Positions 16,016 through 29,825 are shown, numbered from the stretch's first letter. The stretch: DNA of 64,000 bases from Lunularia cruciata (GCA_948567375.1 OX419755.1:14079001-14143000), one strand, 5' to 3'. The notes: generated by a model from the letters alone, not told the origin. Translations and numbers: made by a program.

Positions 16016-16057
16016 GACCATTGTCAATAGTTACAGGTATAACTATTGAGAATGGTC
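16016..16057. repeat. 18-bp-arm hairpin
   Basis: GACCATTGTCAATAGTTA (16016-16033) and TAACTATTGAGAATGGTC (16040-16057) are reverse complements with one mismatch and a 6-base loop. This is too long for chance in such a region. It could be a MITE-like remnant or a replication fold-back. No target-site duplication was identified. Confidence 0.6.
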
Positions 16058-17280
16058 AAACATTATTTTTCTCTCCTAAATTTGTGATGATTGTCAGAAA
16101 AATTATGGTAATATTCAACCTAAAACTTTAAAGTTTGAAGCACTAGTGTTGGCTTCACTTCTAGAATATTCTAATTCTTTTTACTCTTTTATTTTTCTGT
16201 CAATTTTTAGTTTAGTTTTTTATGGTAAAAATCATGTCCTCTTATTTTGAATGTACTGTATGGCCCTTCAAACTGTCCTCGGAATATAAACAGGGTTCAA
16301 TATGTAACCCATGCATGAATACTACAATTCAAGCTCGGAATGGGACTTTATTTTAAGATATTAGACAAAATTAAAGTGCTTTATGAGAAATTACCATAGT
16401 GCTAAAAACTATTCCTTCTTCCCAAGATTCCAATCTATTCGCATACAAATAGACAATAAACTCTCGATCAATATGTACACTCCTAATATAGACATTTAAA
16501 TGAGTCTTCATACAATTTCATCATGATTTTGAAACAATAGTCACTCAAATTAGAAGTTTGTATCTAGAGAGAAAAAATTTCATGGTCAGTTGTTTTTCAC
16601 CACTAGCAAGTAAAGCTGCGGAGTCTTGTTACTTCATTTATTTATCTATTTTGCGTTACTTTTATTCTATTATTGCGTTACTTTTATATTATTATTATTT
16701 ATTATTATTATTACTTATAATTCGCTAGTTATTCTTCTAAAGAACGATGTCACTTACATGACTTGAAAATAAAGAGATTGTTTGCCGAATAGATTTCCAA
16801 GTGGAAATAAAATCAAGTTCTTTTAAATCGAGTAAGTCATAAACGTTAACCAATTTCGACTTTCAATGTACCATAGAGTAGTTTGTCCTTACGAGCTACT
16901 TCAATTCTGGACAGGATGTAGTTACTTTCCTGGCGATTACAGTTCTCAGGGAAGACTGCATCCATCACTCTTAAGATCTTTGTTAGATATCGATTGGAAT
17001 ATCTACCAAAAGCTTGGACTAATAGGCAGTTGTCCAGAATCCACTGTCAGCCTGTCCAAAGCAAACACGCCTCAATCTTCATGGCTCACATCTTCGAATA
17101 GAATACACATGTAGTTAACTCCCTTTACATATCGAGCTCAAGTCGCGAGATATGCATGGCCGCGCAGACTTACCCGACGGCGAGAAACATAATAAAACAA
17201 ATCCCACCCAAAGTGGGACATGTGCCGGGTAACAAAAGCACATCTATCTTATATACCATATCCAAGTGTATGTCAAAATT

Positions 17281-17590
17281 TATTCTAAAATTCAATGATT
17301 AGAGGATTTGTCCGTTAGTTGTCCGAGATATTTAATTTCTCTAGATTTTTGGTCTTAATTTTTATTTCATCTATCGAGTTGATAGATTTCGATCATAGAT
17401 AATTTTATTCTTCTAAATTTTTGGTCCTAATTTATTACTAATTTATAAAAAAATTTAATATTTATTTTATATATTTAAATAAATTATTCAAATCTTTATA
17501 AAAATATATTTTATTTTTTTTAATTTTCATTTGAATCAATTCAAAAAATGAAAAATCAAATTACAATAATAAAAAATTAATCACGTTATA
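17281..17590. other. AT-rich island
   Basis: Strongly AT-rich stretch with homopolymeric A and T runs and ATTTA/TAAAT motifs, sharply different from its flanks. No coding potential. It resembles the islands at 51.3 and 53.9 kb in composition, but no shared motif was found. Confidence 0.6.
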
Positions 17591-18690
17591 CATGAAAAAA
17601 ATCTGCAATCGCTATTGGTTGACAAGTGTGTGAGGCACTATGTCAAAGTATCCCGGGTGAACTTAACTGTTCATGGATCTAGGCACTTCAACTTTGGCCT
17701 ACCCTCAAGTTGGAAGAAAGACTAAACCTATCTCCTTAAGCCTTGAAGAGGCACGTCAATCCTATGTGACAAAGGATTTCACAAGCACAAACCTCTTTAA
17801 AGTAAAATAGAAAAAATGGAGTCCAATAGTATGATCCGAGGGTAAATGAAGAAAGTGAGAAGGCACCGGAAGTGTATAAAAGAAAAGGAGCAGAGGGCCA
17901 AGGAGCACAAGGAAAGAAGGGTAAAGTCATATACTTATGTTTTACTTCGGCATTGAACTTTATCCAAACATCTTAACTGGCTAAAGGAGATATATGGATT
18001 AAGGTACTCTATGGATACATATGGTAAATATGGTAGAAGTATCTTAGGCATGACAAGAGACTCTACCAATGCTTATATGTTTATGAAGACCCAATGCCTG
18101 AGAGTGCTACAAAGTGACAAGACTCCGTTTCTGACATATAAAGCGTGAAAGGTGAGACTGCCATAACTCCCTCTTGTTGCCTTTGGAAAAGATTTCCAAA
18201 ATCTAAAATACAAAGTAATCAAAAAGTAATTGTGTACATAATGAGCTTCCTTTCCCTTGGTGACTATAGCTATGGTCGCCATTACTCCAACTTGTATGGC
18301 CATTTGTATCTAGCAGCGTATGGCTCTTGTTAGTGAAAGTCTGAGGTTTTCTCTCACTCTCCATACTACACACTTATTTATACTTGAGATGGGACCGTGT
18401 GTATCATAGGATCTATGTATCATGCCTCGGATAACATCATGATGGGCTCTCCTATCTTAAACACATTGTAAAATATGTGTCGTATAATGACCTAACAAGC
18501 CCAATTGCCAACAAGCGCAATGGATTGGTGGACCCAAAAGTGCGAAATGTGGTAAGTCTAACCATCGATTGAGTGTCACAGTGAACCATTCAAATGAGAA
18601 TAGAATGAAGGATATAGAATGCTTGACCTTCCTGATCTTAAAATAAGCAGTAGAACAAACACAGCGTGGAGCCAATTCGATGATCTTGAC
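17591..18690. mobile_element. Possible decayed retroelement segment
   Basis: The texture changes to the AAG/CTT-rich style seen in the 22-51 kb retrotransposon block. Examples are purine-rich GAAAAGGAGCAGAGGGCC near 17880 and a TATA-like TTATTTATACTTG near 18370. Short minus-strand frames (17930-17736, 18303-18073, 18675-18457) have no recognisable domain. Assignment as a mobile element rests on texture only. Confidence 0.25.
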
Positions 18691-21600
18691 GTCTCACTAA
18701 GCTGCAGTTTGTTTTTCTTGAGTTTTGGCGCTCACCCCAGTAACTTTAGCCATACGAACTTCTGCAATAGTCGTTGTACCTGTTGAAGCAATCTAGGTTC
18801 TGAATCTAATAGCGGGCAGCGCATTAAGATAGATTTCAGCCCAACCCACTGTCAAATAACTAACTCCGATACTCTCAGTCAAATTGTACAAAATCGAAAC
18901 TGCTTCTGACATCGTCTTGAATTAACGAATCTGTCTCGATCAAGATATTCCGGTGGTTCCAACTGAAAACCCATGACATTGTCTTTTTCTTTGCATTAGT
19001 TTACCAGAGCATATCAACTACAATATCCTTTGTTTTTGTGCTTTGGTTCTTATCACATCACCGCCATGCAGTACTACGCATATCCGATTAAAAGAGTAAG
19101 ACTACCTGTGACATTTTCTAACTAAAACCTTAAACCTATGATGGTTGGTTGATATTAGTCATACGGACAATCTTAAGAACGGCCTCTCCTTATCAGAAGA
19201 CACAGAATTGTTATCAGTTAAATCTTAGAATCTATTCCAAGCATTCTTTGATTTTTAGGATCCTAAAGTGAACTTAAATGAGAAACATTGACTTATTCTG
19301 TTCTCAATACAGTATGACTATCAGGATGTCGATGACACAACGACAATTACTAAGAATCGATGTAAATGCTGCCTTCGTGATAGCAACCTAGTGCCGTATT
19401 GATTAGAGCCACCCTGGTATATCTAATCAATATACTGCACAGCCCCTCAGCTGCATCTCGCTTACGACATTTATTTGAATACCCTTCGGACTAGTTAGGC
19501 AGAAAATTGCAGAAATTGAGCCTCACGTGCACACGTAAGAGGAACATACGCCGAAAAGAATTTACTTTACTGTAGAATAACCAGAAACGTGCATGGAGGA
19601 TGAACAGACAAAATATCCTGCAGAAACGTGTTGACACATGCATTGTTCAAGACAAACAGATAGAAGGTAAATTTAAGAATAATTTAATAGGGGAAGATTA
19701 TTAAATTATTACTGTGAGTATCAGCCATTCATTTCACTTTTTGTATCTAAATTGATTCTGACACATGGTTTGTTGTGACGTTGATATATTACCACCGACA
19801 TCCGATCTGCAATCACGTGGTCCATCTCGTATAAGTATCTCCATGACTTTCCTGGGTACAGTGCTGTTTGATAGCGACATTCGCAGTGATCAGGTCCATA
19901 TGAATCTAAATCTCGGTTCCCGGGCCCATAGATGTTTGCATATGAAATGAGAAGGTTGCAAAGACCAAAAACCTGAGAGGGTGTCACGCAAATGCAATGT
20001 TTCTACCATTTGCTGTGATTTTACCTATCCAACGGGTGTACAATAATCTTATTCTAGGTTTCTTAGTCGGAGGAACTTCTGTACTACATGATGCAAGCAC
20101 AGGCTGTTTTTACGGGTAACGCACAACGTGTATAAGTACTAGCTAGCACTGTCGTTAACTGGGTTTACTAGATGAGTTCGGCTTTTAAGATCCACGAACG
20201 TATCTCCATGGCATATACTGAAGCCAAACTGACTGATATGGTAAGAAATTTTGACTTCTGATCATGACGGTTATATGGATATGTACGAAATTCTCTGCAC
20301 TGTACGTATCAGGTATCAGATGAAGGCCACTCGTGAAGAACTAAGTAGAAACCCTGATGAATGGAGGTGTTTAATTGAGAATGGAGTTTCTACATCGAAT
20401 ATGTAGTACAGTCTAGACGAGTTAAACATTATCTGGCATCAAATCGGGATGTTTATAACACTCCTCTAGATTTTTGGTCTTTGCTATCGAAAATTTTCAT
20501 ATACAAACAAATATACGCTTGGAAACCAAAATTGAGATCCATATCTTCTTACCCGGAGATTCTCTTCCACACTCTCTATTATTTCATCAGAAACTCAACG
20601 CAAGAACACTCGCATCGAGTTGAACTCCACAAGCGACAAGTTTGTCGTCTACCCGCCTCCAGTGCCGTTTAGCAGGTGTAACCACGGCCGGCAAAGTGAT
20701 CAAAATCGCCAGTTTCACGTTATCAAAGTACATATGCAGCAGCTAGACATTCACTATTAGAATAATGTGCTTCATTTTGACGACTTTCGCATAGATATAG
20801 AATCCGAGTGACGAGTTGTGAACTTTCTATTTTCAAGGATAAGTACATGCATGGATATGTAATTCAGGTGTGAACGAGAACCAAGATAGAACTTTCATAG
20901 CTGATGAGATGTTAGACTGTCAATGCCAACTCTGTTTCACCCATCACAATTGTAGTTTGGAGAATTATACCTGGAGGTTGTCTCGAACATAAGGCCCAGA
21001 AGCCATCAACTTAACTGACAGAAGTATATCAACGTGGTGGAGACACTCAGATTCGGGGAGTTTATTGAGTTCATTCAAACTCCTATTTTATAGAACTGGC
21101 GTTCGAAAGGTTTACAGCATAAAGGTTTGAGGATACCGGACTTTGGAGTGCCTAATTTGATGGGAAGTTCCAGTGAACCTGCATTGCACCTCTTCACGCG
21201 TTATCCTCATCCATTTTCTACGTTTTTGGGATCGTTAGACAGGACGCAGATGTGTACACCGCTGAACTTTATTCAATTGACGGAAAAATATGATCATCAA
21301 AGCTTGACGATATGAGATCTGTCTAACTTACTGCTGAGAGAATTAGGGAAACAAAAAGGGAAATCGTTTACGAACATGACAAAAGGAGGTCGCGACAGTT
21401 TCACAGGGATTCCTGCTGTTTTTATAATCTTCCAGAAATATTTCTAGGGCTCTTCAGCATATAAGCTTCAAAGTTGTCCTGATATGTAGCTGTACAACAA
21501 ATGCTATTTTCCATTTTCTTGCTCAACTTGATGATCATGTTTCTTGTTGAGGCTGTGCTAGATGCAGACTATCAATCAGGTTCGTTTAGGCGAACGGTTC

Positions 21601-22440
21601 TTGTACAGTGACACAAAGGCGAAGTTTTCTCAAAGTCCTTTCTCGTCAAGGGCTTCAGAATATCTGTGTTTCTCTCGTCTTTAGATCTACAGCGGTTACA
21701 TATATGCGGTTGACGATCTCAACTATGCATCACATTTTACTTGCACACCTTCATTTTTACAGTACTATATATTGTACATATATTTTTACAGGACGATATA
21801 TTGTACACTTGCATGTGACATCTTCGCCCCACTGCAGTGAGTGAGTAGTTGGGAAAAGAGTTCTAGCTAGAAGATGATCACAGAAATTACAGAAAAGAAA
21901 TTAACTTGAATTTTCTAATAGAGGCTTCCAGCAATAATTAAAAGAAGATTCATTACTTGAGAGCATTGTAAAGTTAATTATGCAGTCGGATCTGCAGTTT
22001 ACTTATCCGCAGTTTTACCCGATTATTCTGGAATTCACGATCATGATACCAGCAACGAGGTCCAACCAGAAATTAAATATTACAAACATAGGTCTCTTAT
22101 CCTATTAAAACATCGTTTTACCTACACAATTAATATAGATTCACTATTGAAGTTCAATACCGGATATTTATGTTCCCAATCTTAGATATTTGACGGGTGG
22201 GTACAGTATGGTGGTTCGGGTTACTATTTTGTACACGAGTCACATTTAAGTTTTAATATTGTAAACAAGTTCGCATTATAATATTATACATTTGACTTCA
22301 AGTCTTGTGCAAACGTATTTCAGTCTCGATATTCCACAATTTGGTTCTGATTGTGAGTTCCAATATATTGCAAATGGGTTTCTACAATTGAGAATTGAAA
22401 TCATATTTTAGACATTGGTTCATATATTGTTCAATATTGG
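18691..22440. other. Unrecognised region
   Basis: About 3.7 kb with no supported gene. Open frames are 60-90 codons with no motifs. It holds a 29-bp tandem duplication (21754-21810). From about 22200 it becomes AT-rich, with repeated TTCAATATTG-like words leading into the retrotransposon block. Confidence 0.35.
21754..21810. repeat. 29-bp tandem duplication
   Basis: Two units beginning TTTTTACAG at 21754 and 21783, each containing ATATATTGTACA, with a few substitutions between them. Confidence 0.6.
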
Positions 22441-23439
22441 ACTTTTGAATTAAAGCATTAAAAAATTTTATTTTGTTCCATAGATAGGGATATTAGTTCA
22501 AGCACTAAACACAAAACTAAACCTATTTCCTGAAGTTGAACATTTGATCTCTTCTTCCTATTCTTTTGGTAACTGGATTCCAAAAGGTCAGGTAAAACTA
22601 CCATTAAATTTCAATACATTCATGTATTCTATTACTATAAAATAATATGGAATCAAGAAAAGTAATAATATAATGATTACAAATTTTCTAATAATAAATT
22701 ATAACATATGGTGTAAATAAAGTTAATAAAAATTCTCTGTTATTTTTAAAAGATAGATCATTACAAACTATAGTATACAAAGGGCCTCAAAGAATGTCCA
22801 CCCATGATAGCCAACGAACTGAAACAAGAGAAATAAACTGATTCTATATATATATTAGTGACCTCTTTTATGCCAAGTTATAAACACATCAAGGATGGAA
22901 AATGGTTTGATACTGCTTGCATTCTGAGTAGAAGGCAACTCCATGGATAAAAGGAAGGAATACAAAGGAGGAAGTGCACATGAAAAGGATGAACCCAAAG
23001 GAGGTGAGTTGGAGTATTGTCCACTCAAAAGTACCAGCCCAAAAACTTCCTTGCTGCCAATCTTTCGCCTGGATACCTCTGCCATCATCCTTTGGCCTGA
23101 AGACCTTGAATCTACAAGACCTTTGACCCAAAGTAAGGCTATAAAGGCAAGACTGAAGGGGACCATATTTCACTTTTTGAAAATCAAAATTAATTACATT
23201 TGTTAGTTTGTCCGTCTTTGGGTACCCCAAACGGCAGAAGATGTAGGTTCTCACAAAAAAATTCTGTAGAAATTGTCCCTGTACTTTGTATAAAAGAGAA
23301 ATAGAGAAAATGGTGAGAGGGGAGGTAGTGGTGCATGCACAAAGGCAGCACAAATTCATACCTTAGATGCTTCTTAGATCATCAATGATAAACAAATGGG
23401 TTTGCATTAAAAAAAATTTAGTAGCTATAGCAAAAAATT
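22441..23439. other. Left margin of retrotransposon block
   Basis: No recognised gene. A minus-strand open frame of 156 codons (23359 to 22889) overlaps a 103-codon frame (23166 to 22855) and an 87-codon plus frame (22943-23206). The codons show no family motif. The region precedes the first coiled-coil pseudogene and could include a decayed LTR or leader, but I could not align it to the 1.06-kb LTRs. Confidence 0.3.
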
Positions 23440-25690
23440 AGAATTTTTGCTATGGAATTGGGATTTGAGCCATCACAAATGGTCCATGGATCATCCAAAA
23501 ACCTTAATCTTTGAACACCCTATGTTTAATATGCCAATTAGACTCCTGTCTATGAAATTAGAAACAATAGGGATCTGGAAACAAGAAATTTGCAAGTGAA
23601 CTTATTTGCTTGGGCCAAGGATCATTGGAGAACTATCCTTGTCCCAAGGATTTTGACACTAGGGACAATAACCATAGAAACCCAACGGCACCCCCCAACA
23701 AGGATCTAAAGAAAGCATTGATGGATGCCTTGCATAATCCAAAGACCAACAATGGATGGATCATGACCACCTACAATGATCCCATACAAAGAGCAATAGT
23801 CAAAGCTAACATGAAGTTGTTCAAACAAAAGAGGATAACTTACCTCAACAATAGCTCGGCAATCTTCCTCCACTTCATGTGTGATGGTCAGCCAATGAGC
23901 TAGGCTTACATGTTCTTCATACTAGCTAGGAAAATGTGCATGGATATGAAAGAGGATGGGGAGTAACACATCTATCGCCACTTGTACATTTCTATATGGG
24001 GTAGAGCAGAAGAGATTTCCTAGTCACTTCCAGTAAAAATACTATTTTGCACCACAACTAGAGGCCAAGGTGATTTGCAAGACGTACACCTTAGCGGATG
24101 TTGAGTATGCAAGCCCATGTAAATTTGTTAAGGTGGCAGAAGCCTTGAACACCCTCAGCAACACCAAGAAGGTAAATAGCCTGCCACCTACTACAAGGCT
24201 GAATGCCAAGAAAGTGAGGAAGAACCTACATGTAGTAGAAGAAGCTTTGGAGGAGGAGGCCAAAGATACTCATAGCAAAGGGGAGTAAGAGAACTCACTC
24301 ATGCTAGTAGAACAGTCTTTGAAATTGGAAGAAGAGGATGATGAAACACTTTGAAGATGCCCAGTCTGCCCCATTAGAAGAAAATAGCAATGAAGGAGAA
24401 GTTGGACAAAAGAGAGGAGGGCCAAGAAGATATCTACCAGGGAGAAGAAGTTTGCACCAAGGGCATGCACAATAAAAAAGCAGGGCCATCTGGCATAAAG
24501 GATGAGGAAGAAGCACTTGAGCCTAAAGGAAAAATGTGGGATGAAGACAAAGACACATCTAGGGTCAAAGATCTAGTAACGTAGAAGGAGTGTAGGAGAT
24601 CACAAAGCCAACACTTCTCATCAAAGAACATATTGACATAGAGAGGGAAGATGAAAATCCATTGAGACAAAAAATCCACAAGGAAGAAGATGCACAAGTA
24701 AGGGAAGATAATAATTGGAAATAGGTGCCTATCTCCTGGTGAGATCAATATTAGAGACAATTGAGCAAAATCGTCCATTCTACCAAGAGCTTCATGATGA
24801 CATAACCAATTACACAAAGTTGATCAGCAAGCTTCATCAAACTGCACAAGATATCCAAAAGGAGAAGGCAAAGACTTGGAAGGAATTGACAAGAGTCATT
24901 GACTTGTACATGATTGACAGGAAGAGGAATAAGGACTCAATATAGGAATCCTTCCACCTAAAAAATGAAGGAGACATTGCCCAAAGGGAGTACAAAGAAG
25001 ACATCCAAAAATTGTAAGGAGAAGCAAGAGTATTCCATCTTGAGGAGAATCAAAGGCAACTGGATTTTGATAAGCAATTGAATGCTATAGACAAAGAACT
25101 GCACATCTTTGCCTTGAATAGACCCAAAATAAGTAGGAGTTTGAAGAGAAGTTGTGAGCTCAAGATAAAGAAGTGAAAAGCCTTTGAGATAAGTTGGAGA
25201 GAGTGAAAGTAATGATGATGACCATGGAAATCGATCACAACAATTATTGGGAGATGACCCAAATACAAATCAAAGACCTATCCATAGAATTATGGAGGAA
25301 GAAAGAGGAAGAAGAGGTCAAGTGAGGCTGAGTGAGAGAAGAATTAATGGCCAAAGTCCATGCAGTGCATATCAGCCTAACAAAGGAGAAGATATAAGTA
25401 CTCCACCAAGTAGAGGAGACAAGGGACCAGCTAGTGGGCCATGTGGAGAAGGTAATTTAAATTAGGATCCATCAAACTCCACAAGCTAAAGTTGCAGATT
25501 CAGATGTTGGAGGCAAAGGTCTACTTTGACATGAAACATAATGAATTGGTGGTTTGGTTGTGGGAGCATGTCAACAAGAAGTTCTTGGAGGTGAAAAAGA
25601 CTTTAATTCTCCAATTTGTGGACTATAAGTGTAAAATTGATATGTTAATCAGGGTATGTAGGTGTGACATCTCACCTCTTTCACCATATA
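23440..25690 (+). pseudogene. Coiled-coil gag-like protein, copy P1
   Basis: Broken coding sequence of the family repeated five times in this window. In order it has an AMELGF block (about 23451), then an open frame 23610-23903 with KTNNGWIMTTYNDPIQRAIV and KRITYL. Next comes a KTYTLADVEYASPCKFV block (about 24080) and a Glu/Lys-rich linker (24180-24700). A block SILETIEQNRPFYQELHDDI (24745 on) then leads to Lys/Glu-rich coiled coil, ending near YKCKIDMLIRVC (25625). Stops and frameshifts interrupt it at least six times. There is no RT, integrase or zinc knuckle. The likely role, by context, is a structural or gag-like protein of an LTR element. A U3-like scrap follows at 25.9 kb. The start is not determinable. 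Confidence 0.6.
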
Positions 25691-25699
25691 CTTTTTTCT

Positions 25700-26380
25700 T
25701 TCAAATTGCTTAGTTTGTTTAGAATCACAAGAAATGGCGAGTTGGCAAGGAAGAAGGAGGGATTATAGTCATTTGTCTTCCATCCAGGAAAACTGCACTT
25801 TGTACGAGGATGATGACCCAAGAGATGTGCAATGTGGGAAGGTCAGTAGAAGTTGTGGAGCAAGGAAGAGAGCCTACACTAAGGAGCTCCAATGAAGAGG
25901 GCTCTTGGCTACACAAACCCTTGGTAAAAGAGACCTTTACCCTAAAGGTCAACCTTTGGGTTGGAAACCATTTGGCCTAAACACCACTAGACTGAAATTC
26001 AGTTAGTTTGAAAAGATCTTGAGGTCTTATATGTGACACCAACAAATCAAGATCTACAATTGATCATGGTTGGTTAGTACTGAAATTTTCACATGTGTAG
26101 GACACAACAGCTTTCATCCGGCTCACCTACCAAACAGTTTTAATGATTGAGCCATCCACTTAAATACTTGAGAAAGGCTCGTCAGTTTTCACTTTTCCAA
26201 AATTAGACAAGTGTAAGTTGTAGCCATGATAGAACTCCCCACCTTTGGGAAGAAGTTGTGAGGCTTAGGATTCCAAGAAGAGAGAAACTCTTTATGGGAA
26301 AGCAATTGAGAGAGATGAAGGGGAAGGAATAGCTTTAGCACCTCCAGGGCTTAGGTGCAAAAGGAAAGAACTTGAGTTCA
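25700..26380 (+). mobile_element. LTR U3-like fragment and spacer
   Basis: The stretch GGAAACCATTTGGCCTAAAC (about 25960) resembles the U3 parts of the 1.06-kb LTRs (GGAAACATTTGGCC at 29960; CCTTTGGCCTAAAC at 28750). It lies just after copy P1, where a 3' LTR is expected. The rest of the LTR is not recognisable. The remainder to 26380 has no identified feature. Confidence 0.3.
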
Positions 26381-28668
26381 TCATCAAAATCCCTAAGATT
26401 GACCAAGTGATCACTCCACTATAGGGTGGAGGTCTCTATTGCAAGAAGGTAGAATTCTTGCCATGGAATTGGGAGCTGAGTGATAATGTAATGTTGCATA
26501 AAATTTGAGACAACAAAGATCCATGAATGGAAAACTTGAAGGAGAACCTCTTTGCTCGGACAAAGGAACACCAATGGGGAGTGTTGGAGCTAGAAAATTC
26601 TCCCCCAAATTCCATGACCCTCGACTCTACCTGGACCCACCTAGACTCAAGCATGGAAGCACAATTCTAGGTATTATTCAAGGATGATAAGACCAACAAT
26701 GGTTGGTTAGCACTTGGTTACAAGGATCCTGCTAGAAGGGTCCTTGCCAAATTTCTCATGAAGGTGTTCAAATCTAAATGAATAACAACCATGCCATCTT
26801 CTTCAAGTAGCTCTACAAAGGAAGGCTTGTAAATTTTGCAGCCATTTTTTGGTGGTGAGTGCACAAACTTGCAATAACATGAACAAAAGAGAAGTAAACT
26901 TGTTATCACCCTCTGTAGTTCACTTTTACTTGGGGATGAACCTTTTAACCCCAACCAAGAAAGAGAAGTACCCAAACCACAACTTCCCTAAAGGATATTT
27001 CAAGGATCTATGGGAGAAGGAGATGATGCAAAAGAAGTATACATTGGCACATATGGAATCTCCCTACACTGACAATTTCATCTTGGTAGACAAAGCTCAT
27101 AATACTCTATGCTTTGAGAAGCAGAGGCAATTGGAGTTGGCCAAAGAATCCTTAGTGAAGGAGAGGAAGAGAGTTACCTCATCTAGGCCAAAGATGAAGG
27201 TCAAGAAGAGAGCTAAGAAAACCAATGTAATTGATGATTTGGAGGACAAAGATGAAGTTAGACAACAACCAAAGGCAACATCCATAGCCAATGAGCACTT
27301 GTTCATCGGCATTGTTATTTCATCAGAAAATGAAAGAGAAGACCAAGGTGGAGAAATAAAATCTACCCCACCCAACGAAGAAGTCTCCAACAATGAAGAA
27401 AATCTTCTTGCAAAAGAAGAACGCTTAGCCAAGGAAGATATGATGCAAAAGTGGGACCTTTTAGCATCAAGAAGAAAGCAAGATGCAATTTAGAAGCAGT
27501 GGAACTTGTCATATCTCCATAAAACAAAGAAGTAATACTTCAAGAGGAAGGAGCACTCCAAGCAGAAGAAGTGCTCAAGGCCAATGGAAGACTTCATACA
27601 AAAGGACAAGATCAAGATAGAGGAATGTCCTAGGAAAAGAAGGCATGGAGCAGGAGAAGGAAGAACCCACCCTCTTTGTTGAGATTGAGAAGGAGGAAAT
27701 TGGACCTTTGGCATCCTTAAGGATTGGAAATAATGCTAGTTTGAGCAAGAAAGATGTTCTACCAATCATCATGGTGCCTCTTTCCAAGCTGGTCATTCAC
27801 ATAGTAGGACCAATACTTGTTCTGATGGAGCAACTTCTTTTATACTACATGGAGTGTCAAAAAAAATTCACATACAATGTTACATTCATTTGGCATCTCC
27901 ATCACACCATGTAGAGAGTCATACAAGAGAGGATAAAGGCATGAAATGAACTAGCTGAAGTTCACACTCTGCATTTAGAAATAGGGAAGCACAGCAACAA
28001 TTTGGCACAAGAGGCAGTAAAACTCAAGAGCGGCCACTGATTGAGAAGTTGCACAAAGAAGAGAAGAGGGAGCAAGATGAAGAGAAGCTTAGTTGGGAAG
28101 AAGGAGAATGCTACCAGATGCAATTTGAGGAGCAAGTGAAGGCTCACAAGGAAGAGATCAATGCTCTAAAAGGAGAAGTCAAGTAGACAAAGGTAGCCTT
28201 AGTTGTTGCAGAAGTGTGACATCAGGAAGAGCAATGAGTGGCAAAAGTAAACATCAAGAAGCTCATGGAAAAGATGGAGGAGAAGGAAGAAGAACAAGCT
28301 CAATATTGCAAACTCATTTGGGGAGAAGTTTTGTTGGAGCTGTAGGAAATCAAGATATAGTTGAACATGGAGAAGACCAAGATCCTGCCATAGATGGAGA
28401 TGGTGTGAGATCAGTTGGTGGGAATTGAGGAGGAGGCAATGGGGTCCTCCTTGGAGCAATTGAAGTTGCATGAATTGAGATCCCAAGTACATAATTTGGA
28501 GGTGAAGATGTACACAGATGTGCAATTGCAATATTTTCAACAATGAGCAATTGCAATATTTTCAAGCTTCATGTGCACACCTCAAAGAAGTTTGAGGATT
28601 CTACCTGCAGAAGATAATCACATAGTACAAGGATATGACTGATTGGTTAATCAGGATATGTGATCAGA
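26380..28668 (+). pseudogene. Coiled-coil gag-like protein, copy P2
   Basis: Second plus-strand member. It carries ILAMELGAE (about 26450), TNNGWLALGYKDPARRVLAK (26693-26752) and a 214-codon open frame 26849-27493, the longest in the window. That frame has KKYTLAHMESPYTDNFILVD, aligning with the KTYTLADVEYASP block of P1, and a basic/acidic tail (KVKKRAKK; KEERLAKED). The block VIHIVGPILVLMEQLLLYYM (27789 on) corresponds to SILETIEQNRPFYQ of P1 and is followed by coiled-coil-type sequence. It ends near YKDMTDWLIRICD (about 28629-28668). An LTR of the same orientation begins about 20 bp later. Several stops and frame changes mean it cannot make the full protein. No enzymatic domain is seen. 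Confidence 0.65.
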
Positions 28669-28687
28669 GTAGTTCCTTGCAATAGTT

Positions 28688-29759
28688 TGTAGGCCAAAGT
28701 GGACTGTAGCACAAAGGCATGTGATATATATAGTTAAGTGTAGAGTAGACCTTTGGCCTAAACTAACTTTGGCCTCAAAGAAGATCTTCATCCTAAAAGA
28801 CTTTTTGCCTAAAATTTTTTGACTTAAAACAATTTTGTAGCCAAAGATCTTTTGACCGAGGTAAGGACAAATTGAGTAGTGGAGTTGGTGGTAGAGGCAC
28901 AAGAAGATCTTGTCTGCATATTAGGATAAGATAATGTAGGATTAGCAACAAGTAATATTGATGTAATAAGAAGTTTACCATCATCCCTTAGTCATTAATT
29001 ATCTTCATTGAGAAGGAAATTGTATATAAGAGTTACAACCCAATATAAATGTGTTCTCTTTGTCATAATCAAAGTTTTCAATTGCAAGGACCTCCATAAT
29101 CCTTAGCACTGAATCGCCTATACTTTGCATTCTTGATTGTATGTTTGGTCAAGTAGCAGTTAGGAATGTGTAGTATGGGTGTGTGTTTGAGTACCTACTC
29201 AAGAAATTTTCACTATATCAAGGCAAAAAATCCTTGAAATTTTGAACTAGCATGACAATGCAAGGATTTTATTGGAACATTGGAGCATTGGAATTACCAC
29301 TGACTAGGAAGCCAAGTGGATATTCAATTTCACAATTTTGTTAGGATTGTGCCTTTTGGGAAGTGTTGTACATAGTCAAGCAATATCATTAGAGTGGAAA
29401 GATCTTTGTGACTGAAGTGACCTTGTTGAAGTGACCTCTGGGATGAAATTGACCTTTGTGGAGAAAAAGGCTCTTCAGTGGGAAGAGGCCTTTGGCATGA
29501 AGTGAATCATCACTATCAAGAGCATATTTAGACTAGATCTTTCATGGGAGTGATTATAAATCTCTTCTTTTTAGTGTACCATAAAGGATGGATGCTACCC
29601 TCTTTTGGGAGTAGTTCTTGACTAAGAGGTTAAACAAGCAATAAAAAAATTGACATTATGGCACTTTTTCTTCACCATTAGTCATTTCCAGCCCATGTCC
29701 TCAAGGGATTACATGTTCTACTATTTATAATATTAGTAGATCAACATTAGGTTGTCACA
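28688..29759 (+). repeat. 1.06-kb LTR family, copy L1
   Basis: Likely 3' LTR of copy P2. It starts near TGTAGGCCAAAGTGGAC and ends GTTGTCACA. The TATA box TATATAAG is at 29023-29030. Landmarks shared with the other copies are GTGCCTTTTGGGAAG, GAAGTGACCT, CTACCCTCTTTTGGGAGTAG and a CATTTCCA..CATGT..CCTCAA block before the end. No coding sequence is expected; an LTR carries promoter and poly(A) signals. Confidence 0.65.
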
Positions 29760-29825
29760 TTGGGGATGAAGGTTTCTCATCCCAATAATGTAACCATAGA
29801 TCTTCAAAATCAAAGACCTTCAAGT

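Larger units (their letters stand above)
12902..17280. other. Unrecognised region
   Basis: About 4.4 kb without a supported gene. Open frames of up to 97 codons (14965-15258 plus) and four overlapping frames at 15641-15992 carry no known motif. Two notable hairpins lie at 13639-13697 and 16016-16057. The sequence 16650-16720 is a TTATT/TTACTTTTA-rich run. Confidence 0.35.

Noticed and set aside
17200-17220. TCCCAC/GTGGGA hairpin as a terminator or copia border
   Set aside because: Only a 6-bp stem with no adjoining gene or LTR; expected by chance in 64 kb.
22855-23359. 156-codon minus-strand open frame as a host gene
   Set aside because: No recognisable motif, overlapped by long open frames in two other frames, and located at the margin of a retrotransposon block.
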